The notes: generated from the letters alone by a model not told the origin. A stretch of DNA of 64,000 nt from Zygnema cylindricum (GCA_037447655.1 JBBHKE010001645.1:1-64000), one strand, 5' to 3'; shown: positions 20,900-33,733, counted from the stretch's first letter. Made by a program: numbers and translations.

Positions 20900-23800
20900 G
20901 CGTTAAGCTAATGTACAATTTGAACGTTATTCTATTTGTTGTTGTTCCAACAGCCGCGGAAACCGTTGCAAAATAAAAATTTGTCCAAATGTCTATGAAT
21001 GTACCATTTTGTACGTTTTGAATTATTATTGTTGTACCAGCGGAGGCGTGACAATATGTTATACAATCAATATTTTGTCGTGGAACAGGGTGGCTATGAC
21101 GTCAAATGGTACACACCATTTGCCACGTGTAAGTTTATAACTTCACGTCCATTGTGGATCGACTTTGATTTTACAAGTGGACCAATACACGCATCCAGTA
21201 AGCGCAAAGTGTCCTCATGAAGACAGTTGAAGGAGACTCACTAGGTACAGGATAGAATGGGCGTTTGCGTCGAGAATTCAAAATCGGACAGTGGGAGTTT
21301 TCGCCAAAAAGTCTGGAGAATGTGAACAAAGTTTTAGTACACAACTTTTGGAGAAAAAAAACAGTACGGTCTAATACGGAAAGGTAGTTTCTCCAGTAAA
21401 CAACCCCACTTTTTGCCTAATGCAAGGTTACCTTTATACGGGTAACAAAAGTGCGAGAACCACAAGTAAATAAAAGTGTTACGCGCGGGCACTCTTTTTT
21501 ATGTTGAACTCCACATTGAGAGTTCAAATAAAGTTGCTACTCCAAGAGTCTTCAAATAGTATGGCTTGATTTACGTGACGACGCACATTTTTTTCATTTT
21601 GTTTCATTTATATTTTAAGTGGATCCGTTTTCTTATCGTGTAGAAGGTTGTACACTTCGAGATTAGCTTTCAATTTTTCTTTTACCGGTAAAGTTCCATC
21701 AATAAATTATATAATTGTAGGACCAACATTAGAGGTTGCTTCATTTTGAACGATGTTCTATTGCGCAGAGTCTACAATACACGTGTTCGAAATTGAGTGG
21801 TACCACGTAAGTTAAGATTGGATGTTGAAAATAGTTAATAATTTCACACCGACCAATTTTAACTCAAAATCTTTATTTTCATACCATTTACGTACGTACT
21901 AGGTCGTCGTACAACACAACTTTTGTACTCTTTACAAACGCCTTGTGCGATACGCGCACATTTTTTTAGGATTTCTATTTTTTCGCATGACGAATGAGCA
22001 TCACCAAAAAAAGTGTGACAAATGGGCGTTAACAAATGTAACGTGACGAAAGTGCGCCATGAGATTACTTTTGTGATTTTGGTTGGAATTTTGAATGTAT
22101 ATATCATATGCGAAATATTTTGATTTTCGTTAGTTGCCGCCTTAACACGTATGTTTATTATTTAACGTGTCGCGACTCAAATTATTTTGGAAATAATACC
22201 ATTTACATACACTTTTGAAGAAAATGCTTCTTGAATAAATGTTGAACATTCAATTTCACTACCTAAACCTTTCGACCATATTGGCAAGATACTATATAAT
22301 GTTGTTTGCGGATAAAATCAAAATAAAAGGTAAGACGTAGTACGGAGAGGTCCGAATTTAAGTAAACAACCTAACTTTTTGTCCGATTAAGCCTCACTTT
22401 AACTTAAAATCCTTTATGTACTCTCAAAGTGTAGCTCACGTCAGTGAGAAAAAATGACTGCGCACAACACTTTTAATTACATGTGGTTGTCGCATTTTTG
22501 TTACTGTAAACCTTACTCAGCCGTGTAAATTATTGATTTTTTTGTGATAGTGAAGTTTAGAAGCGTGGCCAAGTTTTAATCATTTTTTACAATGTTTTGC
22601 AATATAAAGCTTATCCACAAACTCACTTTCAAATATGAACTCAACAGTGCCTAACTTATACTAATATGTATTTAAAACGTATAATATTTGGTAAGTTGAC
22701 GATGGTGACCACTTACAACCAAAATAATCACTGTCCTAATCATTTCCCTAAATATATTATGTATAGTAGTGTTTTGTATCGAGAGCTTCTTGCCGATATT
22801 TGATTTACGCATTTTATGAACCAACCAAAAATTGATACATCATCCCGTTATATCGAGATCAAAAAGTGATATATTGCGGTATGTTATCGGGTCGACAACC
22901 ATCGCGATACTTCTATACATTGGGTAGCTTTTGAATATTTTTATTATAACTCCCTTTTTTTTATGAGAAGGTTTCCCTTGTATTGCTACAATATTTTACA
23001 TTTAATTTATGAAAGAGGAAAAAAGAACAAAAACTGGATATAAGAAATATCTTGGTTTTTGGGGGTTTTGAGTAACATCCTTCCTGACTACTTTACTTCC
23101 TCACAACTATGTCTTGGGGTACAGATGCTTGTACATAAAAATCACCATGAATTGCGCCAGTCAGGGATTCACATTTCACGTGAACATGTATCTAAAATAG
23201 AATGTGTGGAGGCTATCGCTAAAAATTGTGAGTTGTCAATGTTTGATACTACCATGATTAGATACACAATAAATGACACACATTCCAATAATTTACAAAA
23301 GGAAGTGCAAGAAAAAGCTAACTTTACTTCAATCATATAAAGATAGCACATCGATGTATACAGACATTAGGATAATAAGAGTTAAGAAAGCTTTATTCAA
23401 AAAGTGTCATTTACAAGCTGATTGTATTTTTTACCCTTGATCTATTTACGAGCTACAAGCTCAATCAAAATTTTATCTCTTTTGTTTATAATGGATGTTA
23501 CTTTCTCCTTATATCATCTTTGACTATTTTTTTTAACCTTATGGTTTATCTCAGTAATCTTTTATAATTTGTCTCTACGTGTGCGCAATCTAGTTTTTCT
23601 TAATTATGAGAACGTTTTCAAATCGACCAAATGGACGACTCCAACTAACATGTAATCGAACCACAATGGTACAATTGTGACTTTGACAGATTAAGTATAC
23701 CAATTTGAAATGGCAAAGTCAAATTGACCATTGATGAAATAGTCAATTTAAAAACGTCTCCTAATTGAAGATCTAAGTAAGATCAACAATAAATATGGGT

Positions 23801-24082
23801 GATGATAAACCAATAATTGATTGGATTGAGGGACGTATCTTTCATGAAGAGCAAAAAAGAGTTAAGCATGAAGATATTAAAGACTTGAAATGAGTCTTTT
23901 GATACAAAGACTGAGATATAGACATCCATTACAAAAGACTTGTTGCCAAAAACCAATGTCACATAAGGAATACACATCCCAATTCTTTACCAAGATACTC
24001 AAGGCCGAATCAAGAGACATCCACCTCCCTACATAACCATGATCACATTAACGCACCTATTGTTATGGATAAAATTCTTATG
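20900..24082. other. spacer with diverged dispersed repeats
   Basis: No gene is recognised. The part at 22470-22760 (ACATGTGGTTGTCGC onward) is a diverged copy of 26577-26870. The part at 20230-20290, just before this region, resembles 26915-26975. The frame at 23059-23340 (93 codons) has no recognisable motif. Confidence 0.4.
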
Positions 24083-24969
24083 TGGAATTATGTGGTCTCC
24101 ATTGACCCACATAATGAGCAGCCTATGTAAAGCCTCTAGGATAATATTTTCCCCTTGAAATTTCCCACTGAATAATTGCCGCCCACGCACACAAATATTC
24201 TGACTACCCTCACCGTTGTGAGGAGAAGACTCCCTTGAGTCAAACGCAAAAAGAACCACTAAATTTGCTCCCCTGAGGAGTAAGTTATGGTTGTTCAAAG
24301 ATGACATTTATAGTTACAAGCTCTCTTAGAGAGAGGTACCTAAATATCACTAAGTCTTAGTCTGCCTACACACGACAACCTACTACTAAACCCTAGTTCA
24401 ATAGGAACACTATATAGTACAAGATAGTACCATGGGCTATATACTTATTGTACGTCGATTGTACGACATGGTCTACAAGGTGACACCTCTCAAATCGAGA
24501 GCCATGGTTCCTCCACCCATCTTCTCCGGTATCAAATAATGTAGCGCCACGTGGCACCGCGTGACGCAATCTCCGAATGCCGTCAAAAGCTCACTTTGGG
24601 TGGCGGCTATAATGCAGGCCGTCTGATCAAAACATATTTTACAGAGTTCAGATTGGCGTGCGTGCATGAATTCTTCCTCTTCGTTATTTGGGTGTTAATT
24701 AGCCGTCGCGTTAATGTTTATATATCTTTGAAATCCGTCATGTGTATCGTTTCGTAGCTCCTTAATGGTTGAGGCGCCCGGCTATAAAGAATCTAGAGGT
24801 CGGAGGTTCAAATCGGGATGTAGGCAACTTTTCAGTAAAATATCCTCTATTTGAAAATCTGTCACTTTCTAAATATGACAGCAGCCATGGCGTGCCTTTG
24901 ATACTCACTCTCTCTCTTTAAAATATAACTAAAATCGATAAGTGAACTATTAATTACCTTTTTTCAACA
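24083..24969 (-). repeat. 3' LTR of family-1 copia
   Basis: It starts (minus strand) TGTTGAAAAAAGG directly after the polypurine tract TTAAGGGGAG (24970-24979). It aligns with the LTR at 38777-39545 through its length, including the antisense tRNA-like module and a CTAAGAGAGAGGTACC-like stretch. The low-coordinate edge is set by alignment to the other LTR, so it may be off by a few bases. Confidence 0.75.
24753..24826 (+). other. tRNA-like module antisense in LTR (copy 2)
   Basis: GTAGCTCCTTAATGGTTGAG resembles an A box and GGTTCAAATC a B box. The intervening CCGGCTATAAAGAATC recalls an anticodon arm of a Leu/Ser-like tRNA. The T stem pairs poorly here, so it is decayed. It is in the same position as the modules at 14672 and 39325. 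Confidence 0.5.
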
Positions 24970-24984
24970 CTCCCCTTAATTTTT

Positions 24985-25467
24985 AGTCACTTTTCAATTT
25001 AAATCCACAGTTTACTTTGCAATAAATCAACTTAGGGGAAGGCACTGGTTTTGTCATCATGTCTGAAATCATTTTTCTATCAGTTTTATGAACCAGTTTA
25101 ATGATTTTATTTTCAACCTTTTTTCTAACAAAGCTTAGTCTAATATCCATATGTTTAGCTTTGAAGTGATGTTTCAAAATAACTCTAATAGAGATAGCAA
25201 CTTGATTATCACAAAAAGCATTTTGAGTTCCAGACTTCATGAACCTTAGTTATTCTATAAGAGATTTAACCCACATTAATTTTTTGGTGGCAGCACAGGA
25301 AGCCATGTATTCAGCCTCCATAGTGGACTGAGAAACTACTTTTTGTTGCTTGCTACTCCAACAACATGCACAAGATCCAATTTGCAACACGAATCTAGTT
25401 GTACACCGCCTTAAAGGCAAATCTCTATAACTGGCATCACTCCAAGTGGTGTTGTCAGTGTGCTCCA
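24985..25467 (-). pseudogene. copia RNase H fragment (outer element)
   Basis: End of copia pol. The upstream part (25467-25250) reads NTTWSDASYRDLP and MEAEYMASCAATKKLMWVKS. The downstream part (25240-24983) reads FCDNQVAISI, HHFKAKHMDIRLSFVRKKVE and ISDMMTKPVPSPKLIYC, which are the RNase H core and the usual copia tail. An in-frame stop separates the two halves (near 25247). The upstream end is cut by the family-2 LTR at 25468, and the rest of pol is at 34842 onward. Confidence 0.85.
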
Positions 25468-26576
25468 TGTTGTTTCGAAAAGTTTGTTTCGTGCGTACGT
25501 GAAAGTTGGTGCGCCATGGAATTCAATGTGGAGGTTCGAATGGATTCATGGATTGGGGGAGCGAACAAACGGATATAATTTAAGTGATGAAACAGACTGA
25601 CAAAGTGGAGTGTACAAGCATTGACAAATGGACGGCAGATCGCGAAGCGATCCGATGTTGATTAAAGTAAATGTTCAAACAAGCACCGCCAGTACGGCGC
25701 AGTTGCGATGTAGACAGGACAACGCAGCTAAGGTTATTTTGGATGAATATTCGCCGTCGGTACAGAGCATCTGCCACGCAGAAAAATCAACGCAGCTGTG
25801 GTTACCTTGATATGATCCGTACGGACAAATCAGCTGACGCAGCTGCGGATAATATAACTAATATAGATCGTGAGTAATGATATTTGTTTAGTGATTATTT
25901 TGTGGTAGCTTGGTTTTTTACGTACGAAGATTGTGGAGATAACGGTGTAAATATTATGTACAACACAGGTTTGTCTTTTTGCTAGTTTGTTTATCAGTGT
26001 AGATCTATTCAGTTTGACATACCTCGAACTATTCCGGTATACTTACAATAGTTTAGGTAGCTGGTAGATACCGTACGGCTGGTATACCTCCGTACATTCA
26101 GTAGTGAACACTCTGAGTATAACTTGTAGGACTTAGAATATTTTGAGTATCACAGTCATATTTATCAAAGCTATGGCAGACTGTTTTCTGCATCTTTGAC
26201 CTGTTGGTGTGATCACTCGGTTTGCTTTTTTGATTTGATACTTTGTGAAGTTATTCTATGGTATAGAATCTATATGTCTGCGAAGTTTCAGTCTATTCTG
26301 TTAGCTTTATAAGATTGTGTGAGAAGTCAAAGTGGTTAGTTTGTAAATCTGTTAGCTGTTTTTGGGAAACTCTGAAGCTTATATCTTCCAAGTTCCTTGG
26401 TAGATTTTGCTGTAACTTTGGGAGTTTACATTGTCTATAGCATACTACATATTGGAGAAGTTTGAGCGGATTTTGTTTATTATCGAGTAATATGTGCTGT
26501 CTGAAACACAGTTGTTTGAGGGTAGTCTGTGGTGCTTGCGAGAGTAGTCCATGGCTGAAATAGGCTATGGACAACA
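25468..26576 (+). repeat. family-2 LTR, first copy
   Basis: It starts TGTTGTTTCGAAAAG and ends GGACAACA, with GATCGCGAAGCGATC at 25640-25660 and CTATGGCTGAAATA-like coding end as in the other copies. The bases after it are not the primer site found after 30918, so this LTR has lost its internal partner. Confidence 0.8.
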
Positions 26577-26870
26577 TTTTTTACATGTGGTTGCCGCAAT
26601 TTTGTTACCGTAAACGTTCGCCGGCCGTGTGAATTGATAATTATATTATGAGGGTCAACGTTCGCAAGCGCGGTAAAAGATTAAGCGGTTGTAATCATAT
26701 TTTAAAAGTCAAAGTTGTCCAACAGATCGACCGTAAAATTTAGACTCAACAATACTTCACTTGTACCAATGTGTATTCAAACGTATATTTTTTGACAAAA
26801 TGACGTAAGTGACTATGCGCAACCAAAACAGTCACTCCCATGATCAATTCATTTTTTTGTGCTCTTGTTC
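26577..26870. repeat. dispersed repeat Y, second copy
   Basis: From ACATGTGGTTGCCGCAATTT onward this aligns loosely with 22485-22760 (ACATGTGGTTGTCGCATTTT), including the CCAAAATAATCACT/CCAAAACAGTCACT part at the end. No coding capacity is seen. It may be a degraded transposon of unknown type. Confidence 0.5.
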
Positions 26871-27639
26871 TTTTTCGAAACTATGATTTGACAATAGGGA
26901 ATTGCTTATCGCAGTAACAATTTTAGTTGTGCGCACGTACTTGCGTCAGCTTGTCAAAAATTGTACATTTTAAGGATAGATTAGTAGAAACGACATACCG
27001 TAGTGGTATTAGACATTTAGGGGAGGGCCTATTTTGCGGGCGGCGGAGACTTTCGAGTAGGATTTTGCCTGGGCAATGTAAATTCCTCGTAGTTATTTAT
27101 AAACACAGAAAATTATCGTTGGAAGCATGGAGATTTTTTTTTTTGAGTCTCTTCAGTGATTAGGTCAAATGGACAAAAAAAAAGTAGAAACAAAGTGTTC
27201 ATACTTACAGCGTTCCCATATAGAGCATAAGAAAGTACAAGACAAATCCGCGTGTACGATTTACTTAGTCTCATATGTAGCGTTACTATTCGATTTACGT
27301 ACGGTCAAAAGTGAAATTCCGTACTTCTCAATAAAGATTAACTCTCCTTACGGATGTTTGTACATGGTTATATTGAATTTCGTACTCGCCAATGTAGATT
27401 AACTCTCTGCGCGAAATTTGGTAGACTCGTGATGTAGATTAACTCTCCCCCAAAATGTACTTCAATTTTCAAATATATATATATTTTTAAACGTACGAAA
27501 ATACGACGATGACTAACAATTCTAACGACATTTCGTACGCTCAAACGTACATGAGTAGTAATATACGTGCGCTCGATCACAAATTAATTCAATAGAGTAT
27601 ATAAATTACATGTTTTATTTTCAAACTTACATCGTGAAT
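26871..27639. other. spacer with AGATTAACTCTC repeats
   Basis: No gene is recognised. AGATTAACTCTC occurs at about 27328, 27397 and 27437 in GTAC-rich DNA. TACATCGTGAATCACTATTA near 27627 resembles the end of the TA-MITE family. Confidence 0.4.
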
Positions 27640-28401
27640 CACTATTATTGTTCAAAAAGCTTGTAAGAAAACCCTTTCCACTTTGTTTTTCAGCAAGAAT
27701 AAGTGCCACCTTGACACACAAAAACTCCGACCACCTTCACCCCTGTGAAGGCAAGACTCCCCTGACTCGATAGCAAGAAAAATCTCTGAATTTTCTACCC
27801 TGAGCAGTAAGTTATGGAGGGTCAAAAATGACCTTTAGTACAAAAGCTCTCTCGGAGAGAGAGTCCATTCTACCAAATTTTTGTAAGTCCTATCTCTCTC
27901 TAAAACTATATCTACTCAAGTATGGCACCAATCATATAAGTGTCTCGTACAGAAAGGTACAAGTGCCGGTGTACTTTATGTACGGCCATTGTACGACATC
28001 GCCAACAAGTCGACACATGTCATATTTGGATTGGTTCCTGTAATCCTCGGAGATGTCGTAATCCAATGTGGTTGTGCCACGTGTCAATCGATGTGGCGAT
28101 GACCACAAACGGCCAAAATCCTATTTCGCGATCTCAGCACCTTTCGTGGCTGTCAGATAAAAACCAGGTTTTAATCGTAGCCGTGATATTTATTTGCGCG
28201 ATATTGGTTTCGTTTTCAAAACAAAATATGCGGTATCCGTTTCGAAACCGTACCCTACTCCGTATTTTACAAAACAGAATCTATGCATGATGTATATAGT
28301 CTCCGTTAAATGAATTAGTTCATGTCTAACTATTTTAATATTTGTCAAACCATATACACTTATCATTGGTCTAAGACTTGTACGATAAAGCTTACCGCTA
28401 C
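27640..28401 (-). repeat. diverged family-1-like LTR
   Basis: CCTCCATAACTTACTGCTCA, GGAGTCTTGCCTTCACAGGG and GGTGGCACTTATTC (minus strand) match the 3' part of family-1 LTRs. It directly follows the pol end of the relic at 28402. Neither edge is clean: the TGTTG start and a polypurine tract could not be found, so limits are approximate. Confidence 0.5.
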
Positions 28402-29822
28402 CTATTCACTCTTTAATTTGAGACCACACTTCTCCCTGCAGAAAATTAGCTTAGGGGAAGGCACAGGTTTGGTCATCATATCTGCTACCATCTCGCTATT
28501 TGGTCTGTACTCTAAACTGATTATTTTGTTTCCCACCTTCTCTCTAACAAAGCTGAGTCTAATGTCCATGTGTTTGGCTTTAAAATGATGTTTAAGATTG
28601 GTAGCAAAAGCGATTGCTGCCTGATTATCAAAAAAAAAAAATTGCACACCACTATTAAGGTGACCTAGCACACCAAGCAAAGACTTTACCCAAATCAATT
28701 CTTTTATAGCAGAGCCAGAGGCCATATACTCAGCCTCCATGGTGTACTGAGCAATAACCTTTTGTTGTTTGCTACTCCAGCAACAAGCCCCATCAACCAC
28801 ATATAATACATATGCAGAAGTACATTTCCTCATCGGAGCATCACCATAACTGGCATCACTCTAAGTAGTGATGTCAGTATTCCCTCCACCCAAATGCAAC
28901 CATAGAACCCTACTTCCTATCAAATATCTAAAGAATCTTTTAGCTGCCTCCCAATCTCTTTTAGTGGAAGCATTTAGAATTCTACTCAGCACTCCTACAG
29001 TTGCAGCTAAATTCGGCCGGGTAGAATTCATAAAATAGATTATGCTTCCCACAACTTGCCTGTAAGGAAAAGTCTGTATGAACTTTTGTTCTTCATGACC
29101 TAATTCTTTGTCTAATATTACGACTCCTCTTTCCACACTCCCCTCACTTCTCTTCTTTAACTCCATTGGAGTTGTATAACTATGTTCTGGAATTGTCTTT
29201 TGGTGTTAGACTCCATCTTCCCTCATAAAATCCTCAAATTGGTTAGAGGTATACTCTCCACCATTGTCACTCTTTACTCTCTTGATTGGGGTTTCATGGA
29301 GTTTTTCACTCCATGCTTTATATTGTCTAAAACATTTTAAGCCTCTGCCTTATTTTTCAAAAAATACACCTTGGAATACCGAGACCAATCATTAGTGATA
29401 GTCACCATAAATCTCCTACCTCCAGGTGAAGACACTTTGGCCGGTCCCCAAATATCTGTGTGTACTAAATCTAGAATCTTTTCACCATAATAGGTGGTTG
29501 TTTTTGGGAAAGGTAACCTGTGTGCTTTACCTTGAGCACATCCACTACAATCACTTAGATTTTCACTCTCACCGAACTAAATCCCTTCTGCTACTCCCAT
29601 CTTTTTCATCTCTCTTAACTTATCAAGATTCACATGCCCAAGCCTCTTCTGCCACACCATTATATCATAAACACCAACATAATAAAGTTTCTTCTTTTCA
29701 TTGCTTAAAATCAGCCTAAACATCCATTGGCTACCTTTTCAGCAGTGATTAAAACTAGCGGTAAAGACTCCTTTCCTGGTGCTAGTATCAAAACCTTTAT
29801 CATCTAATACAGATGTGAAGAT
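28402..29822 (-). pseudogene. family-1-like copia pol relic, deleted
   Basis: Reading from 29822 down, the fragment has the protease end, GAG-pre-integrase (QKRLGHVNLDKLREM), zinc/integrase start (CSGCAQGKAHRLPFPK; DLVHTDIWGPAKVSS) and then jumps to the reverse transcriptase C-terminal part (YRQVVGSIIYFMNSTRPNLA). It ends in RNase H (FFFDNQAAIAFATNLKHHFK; MVADMMTKPVPSPK). The integrase C-terminus and most of the reverse transcriptase, with the YVDD motif, are missing. Stops interrupt the frame in several places. Its 5' side is cut by the family-2 LTR at 29823. Confidence 0.8.
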
Positions 29823-30918
29823 TATTGTTTTGAAAAGTCAGTTTTGTGCGTAACTGCTTATTAGATTTAATATGGAGGTTTGAATAGATTCACGGATTGG
29901 GGGAGCGAACGGATTGATAATTGAAGTTATGTAAAATACTCATTGAGTGGTGGGAACAAGCAATGACAAATGGACGGCGGATCGCGAAGCGATCCGATGT
30001 AAAATAAACAGAATGTTGAAATAGGCGCCGCCGGTACGGAGCAGCTGCGACGCAGTTAAGTCTGTTGTTTTTAGAAAGCTTTAGTCCTCTTTATGCCTCA
30101 GCTGTGAGAGAGAGCTGTTCAGGACTTAAGCTATTTTTGGTTGAGTTCGGTTCAGTACTTACCGAAATTAGTGTGACAGTGAAGTTGCGGATAATATAAC
30201 TAATATAGATCGTGAGTAATGATATTTGTTTAGTGATTATTTTGTGGTAGCTTGGTTTTTTACGTACGAAGATTGTGGAGATAACGGTGTAAATATTATG
30301 TACAACACAGGTTTGTCTTTTTGCTAGTTTGTTTATCAGTGTAGATCTATTCAGTTTGACATACCTCGAACTATTCCGGTATACTTACAATAGTTTAGGT
30401 AGCTGGTAGATACCGTACGGCTGGTATGCCTCCGTACATTCAGTAGTGAACACTCTGAGTATAACTTGTAGGACTTAGAATATTTTGAGTATCACAGTCA
30501 TATTTATCAAAGCTATGGCAGACTGTTTTCTGCATCTTTGACCTGTTGGTGTGATCACTCTATTTGTTGTTTTCATGTGATAATTTTTGAAGTTATTCTA
30601 TGGTATAAAATCTGTATATGGGCAAAATGTCAGTCTATTCTATTGTTTTTGAAAGATTTTGTGAGAAGTCAAAGTGGTTAGTTTGTAAAGTTGTTAGCTG
30701 TTTTTGGGAAACTCTGAAGCTTATATCTTCCAAGTTCCTCGGTAGATTTTGCTGTAACTTTAAGAGTTTACAGTGTCTATAGCATACTGCATATTGGAGC
30801 AGTTTGAGGGGATTTTGTTTATTGTGGAGCAATATGTGTTGTCTGAAACACAACTATTTGAGGGTAGTCTGTGGTGCTTCCTAGAGTAGTCCATGGCTGA
30901 AATAAGATATGGACAACA
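29823..30918 (+). repeat. family-2 LTR, middle copy (5' LTR)
   Basis: It starts TATTGTTTTGAAAAG (TG to TA) and ends GGACAACA directly before the primer site GGTTATGGGCCCA. Its first 300 bases differ from the flanking copies, while the second half is nearly identical to the copy at 25468. The gag start codon at 30893 lies inside it. Confidence 0.8.
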
Positions 30919-31663
30919 GGTTATGGGCCCACACCCATGGCTACCCATATTTTATGGATCAAAATATTACTACTCGAAGGATGCACTCGAGAGTTACTTC
31001 GAGATGATGGAGCTAATGGATGTGGTGGACAGTACCTTGGCCGAAACATCAAATGGATGGAAAAGGAAAAATCATGAGTGTCTAAGGGTTATCAAGAACT
31101 CCTTGACTGAGGATTTGGTAATGTCATACTTAACTCTTAAAAGGGCATCTGAATTATGGAAGTGCTTAGAATGTATGTATGCAAAGACTTCTTTATATCA
31201 TAAGCTTAATAATGTTACCAAAATAGTTGAATTCAAGTATGTAGGAGGTAGTATAGAGAAACACTGTATTGACTTACAAGTATTATTTGCAAAAAATGAT
31301 TTGGCAGGAGTAAACTTTACAGATGCCCAACAAGCTATATTGTTAATGAGAAGTCTACCTAAAGGATATAAAAGTGCATTAGATTGATTGACTTTAATTG
31401 ATAAAAGGGATTGGAGCTTAATTGTAGCAAGACATGTTGTTCTAGATGAAGAGGCTAATATTAAGGTTTTATCAAGTAAGAAGAATATAAAGGAATCTAA
31501 GTCTCAGTTTCAGAAAATTAAAAGGAATAGGGAGTTCGGATATCGGCCAAAGAATTGTTTTTATTGTAATGATTTGGGACATACCTTCAAGGTATGTCTG
31601 TCGTATAAAAGTGCATGTGTTACAAGGAATTTCAGAGATGGATGGGACAACTACCTAGTTTGA
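30893..31663 (+). pseudogene. copia gag, start codon in LTR
   Basis: Nucleocapsid precursor. It begins MAEIRYGQQVMGP, the first nine codons lying in the LTR. UBN2-type gag motifs follow (GWKRKNHECLRVIKNSLTED, AILLMRSLPKGYKSALD). An in-frame TGA at 31385-31387 splits it. The second part in the same frame carries a C-x2-C-x4-H-x4-C knuckle (CYCNDLGHTFKVC) and NFRDGWDN, as in the gag of the element at 40916. One stop could be readthrough, but no intact pol follows, so decay is likelier. Confidence 0.85.
30919..30931 (+). promoter_or_regulatory. primer binding site, half initiator tRNA-Met
   Basis: GGTTATGGGCCCA follows the LTR with no gap and is complementary to the anticodon arm of eukaryotic initiator tRNA-Met (GGGCCCAUAACC). 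Drosophila copia is known to prime from a cleaved 39-nt half of that tRNA. Here the site is inside the gag frame and encodes Val-Met-Gly-Pro. Confidence 0.75.
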
Positions 31664-33733
31664 CCCTCAATAAGAAGAGAATCAAGTGCTTTCGTGAATG
31701 AGAGAGAAGAATCGACCAATGAAAACAGGCATAAATCGTGTGTTGACGAATTTATTTACTTACCGACCTTCTATGTTGTTTGGAATGAGGTGAAAGAGGT
31801 GACAGAAAAAGCTCTGATTGCTGTCAATATTTCCTATGACTGATTGGTGAGTGGCAAAAACTTATTAAACGAAGAGGCAACGAGAATAGGAGGAGTTGAA
31901 GGATTTAAAGAGCAACCACAAGTGGAAGTGGAAAGAATTGTAACAGTGTTGTCATTGAAGATAGTGTGGAGAAAGAAGAGAATAAAAAAGATTCGGTTGT
32001 TGTGACTCCTCTTTGTGATAGATTCGTGTGTGTAAATGACTTACGAGGGGACGAGATGCTCGAAGAAAAGAGAGTTAGAGAAGTAAACTTAAAAGTGGAA
32101 GCAGAATATTCCTTAGATATGGAGAAAACTGAACTAAAAACAAAACTTAGAGTAAGGGAGGAAGATGATGAGAGAGAAAATGGTGAATTCACACAAGATG
32201 GGGAATTTACATCGAAGGTGGAAAATAATGTGGTTTTAAAAGTTAATGAATTCAGCAAAGGATCGAGAGAGATTGTAAAGAAAATGAGGTTTAGAAAAAA
32301 AGGTCATAAAATTGGAGAAATTTGGATATTAAGAAAGAATATTAGGAAGAAGAAAAAGCAGCTAAATGAAAGGGAGTCAAAATGAAAGTATTCATGATGC
32401 ATACACTTACGGGGAGTGGTAGATCTATAGAAAAATATCAAAACCTAGTAAGAAAAAGCACACTTTATAGAGGTAATGGGAAGGAAATTAATTGCAAAAG
32501 TACGAATTCTACGAACAAACCAGAATCAAGTAAGAAAGAAAGAAAAAGATACAAATTAAGGAATAATAGTCGGAGAAGAAACAAGTTACAAATCGACCAG
32601 CAACGATGAGAGGATGTGTGACGGGAAAATGGAGAGACTTGAACGACTTTTCAGCAAGGTATAAGGAAATTTGGTGCAGTAACGTAGGCAACATATATCG
32701 AAGGAAGCAGAAGGCGCGGAAGTATCCAATAGGAGAGAAGGTGCAGCAACTGTTCAATGAAAGTGTGTAGAGACGAGATATTTTCGACAAAGACTGATTA
32801 TATGACTAAGTGACGATTACGGGTGGAATTCAGATTTACTAGAGAGGTGTTATATCATTAGTGAAAGGACAATTTGGCGTTCATGACATAGGGGGAGCTG
32901 TTACAGGACGATATTCAAATTTGTTAGTATGTAAAATTCACATAAATTAAGGAAATGGTTGATAAAGTTTTTCATGGAAGATAAAGAGTGTTTGAATATT
33001 AAATGATTAACTCGGCGAGGAGGCAATTGTCAAGAAGGGGAAATTTGTAAAACATGGCAGAAACGCAGCGGAAGCAGTGGCGAATTAGCGGAAGCATTTC
33101 GCATCGCAACATAGCAACGCAACATAGCAATGAAGTGCAGCAACGCAGCGGAGCAGTGGTGTTATAGCATTAATGAAAGTGACAGTTTTGCATTTATGAC
33201 TTACAAGGAGCTCTTACAGGACAATTTTGCAAGATGGTAGTTTTCAGCAAGGCAAATTGGAAATGGCAACGTCAGCAAAACGTGGTGATGTATTAGTTCG
33301 GCTAATATTTATGAAATTTTAGTAGTGGAGGTTGATAGAGATTTTTTTTTTTATCTCTAAATATTTTACATTCTTCATTTTGTCTGAGTAGAAATATCTA
33401 CATGGACTACTAGGTCTAAAGCTTCCGGGGAGTGTTGAAATTGAAAGCATTAGTTCTCAGTAGACGAGGCTATGAGGAGAAAGTTAAAAGCAAAAGGAGT
33501 AGCTGGTAGGACTGCGATGTCAAAATAGTGCAGCATGGCAGCATAGCACTACACACTGCATATTGTATTCCTACTCGGCTGCGATATCAAACTAGCGCAG
33601 CGTAGCAGCATAGCAGTACACGCTGCACAATGTATTCATATTGCACTGCGATATCAAACTACCGCAGCGTAGCAACACAACATTACACGATGCATATTTT
33701 TTTTAGGTGCACGAAACTAAATTTTCGGGGGAG
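31664..33733 (+). other. family-2 internal region lacking pol
   Basis: The expected protease, integrase, reverse transcriptase and RNase H are absent. An A/G-rich frame at 31966-32385 encodes a Lys/Glu-rich protein without motifs, and a smaller one is at 32382-32609. From 33056 to 33180 and 33510 to 33700 short GCAGCATAGCA-like units repeat. The polypurine tract TTTTCGGGGGAG (33722-33733) touches the 3' LTR. This looks like a non-autonomous gag-only derivative. Confidence 0.6.
33510..33700 (+). repeat. minisatellite before polypurine tract
   Basis: Two to three units of about 65-75 bases share CTGCGATATCAAACTAGCGC, GCAGCATAGCA and ACACGCTGCA words. Related words occur at 33095-33150. A similar array (TTGCTATGCTGCGATACTA) precedes the polypurine tract of the LTR at 55853. 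Confidence 0.65.

Noticed and set aside
24753-24826. Functional tRNA gene
   Set aside because: A and B boxes are visible but the acceptor stem does not pair and the T stem is poor; it is repeated with the LTRs.
28621-28641. Frameshift at the A run in the RNase H of relic B
   Set aside because: The frame stays open across the run (a Phe stretch on the minus strand), so no frameshift is needed.
31385-31387. Reassigned stop codon (TGA or TAG read as amino acid)
   Set aside because: In-frame TGA and TAG occur in gag, hAT and the transposase, but always together with frameshifts and deletions. The 1,470-codon frame and the FkbM gene have no internal stops, so ordinary decay explains them.
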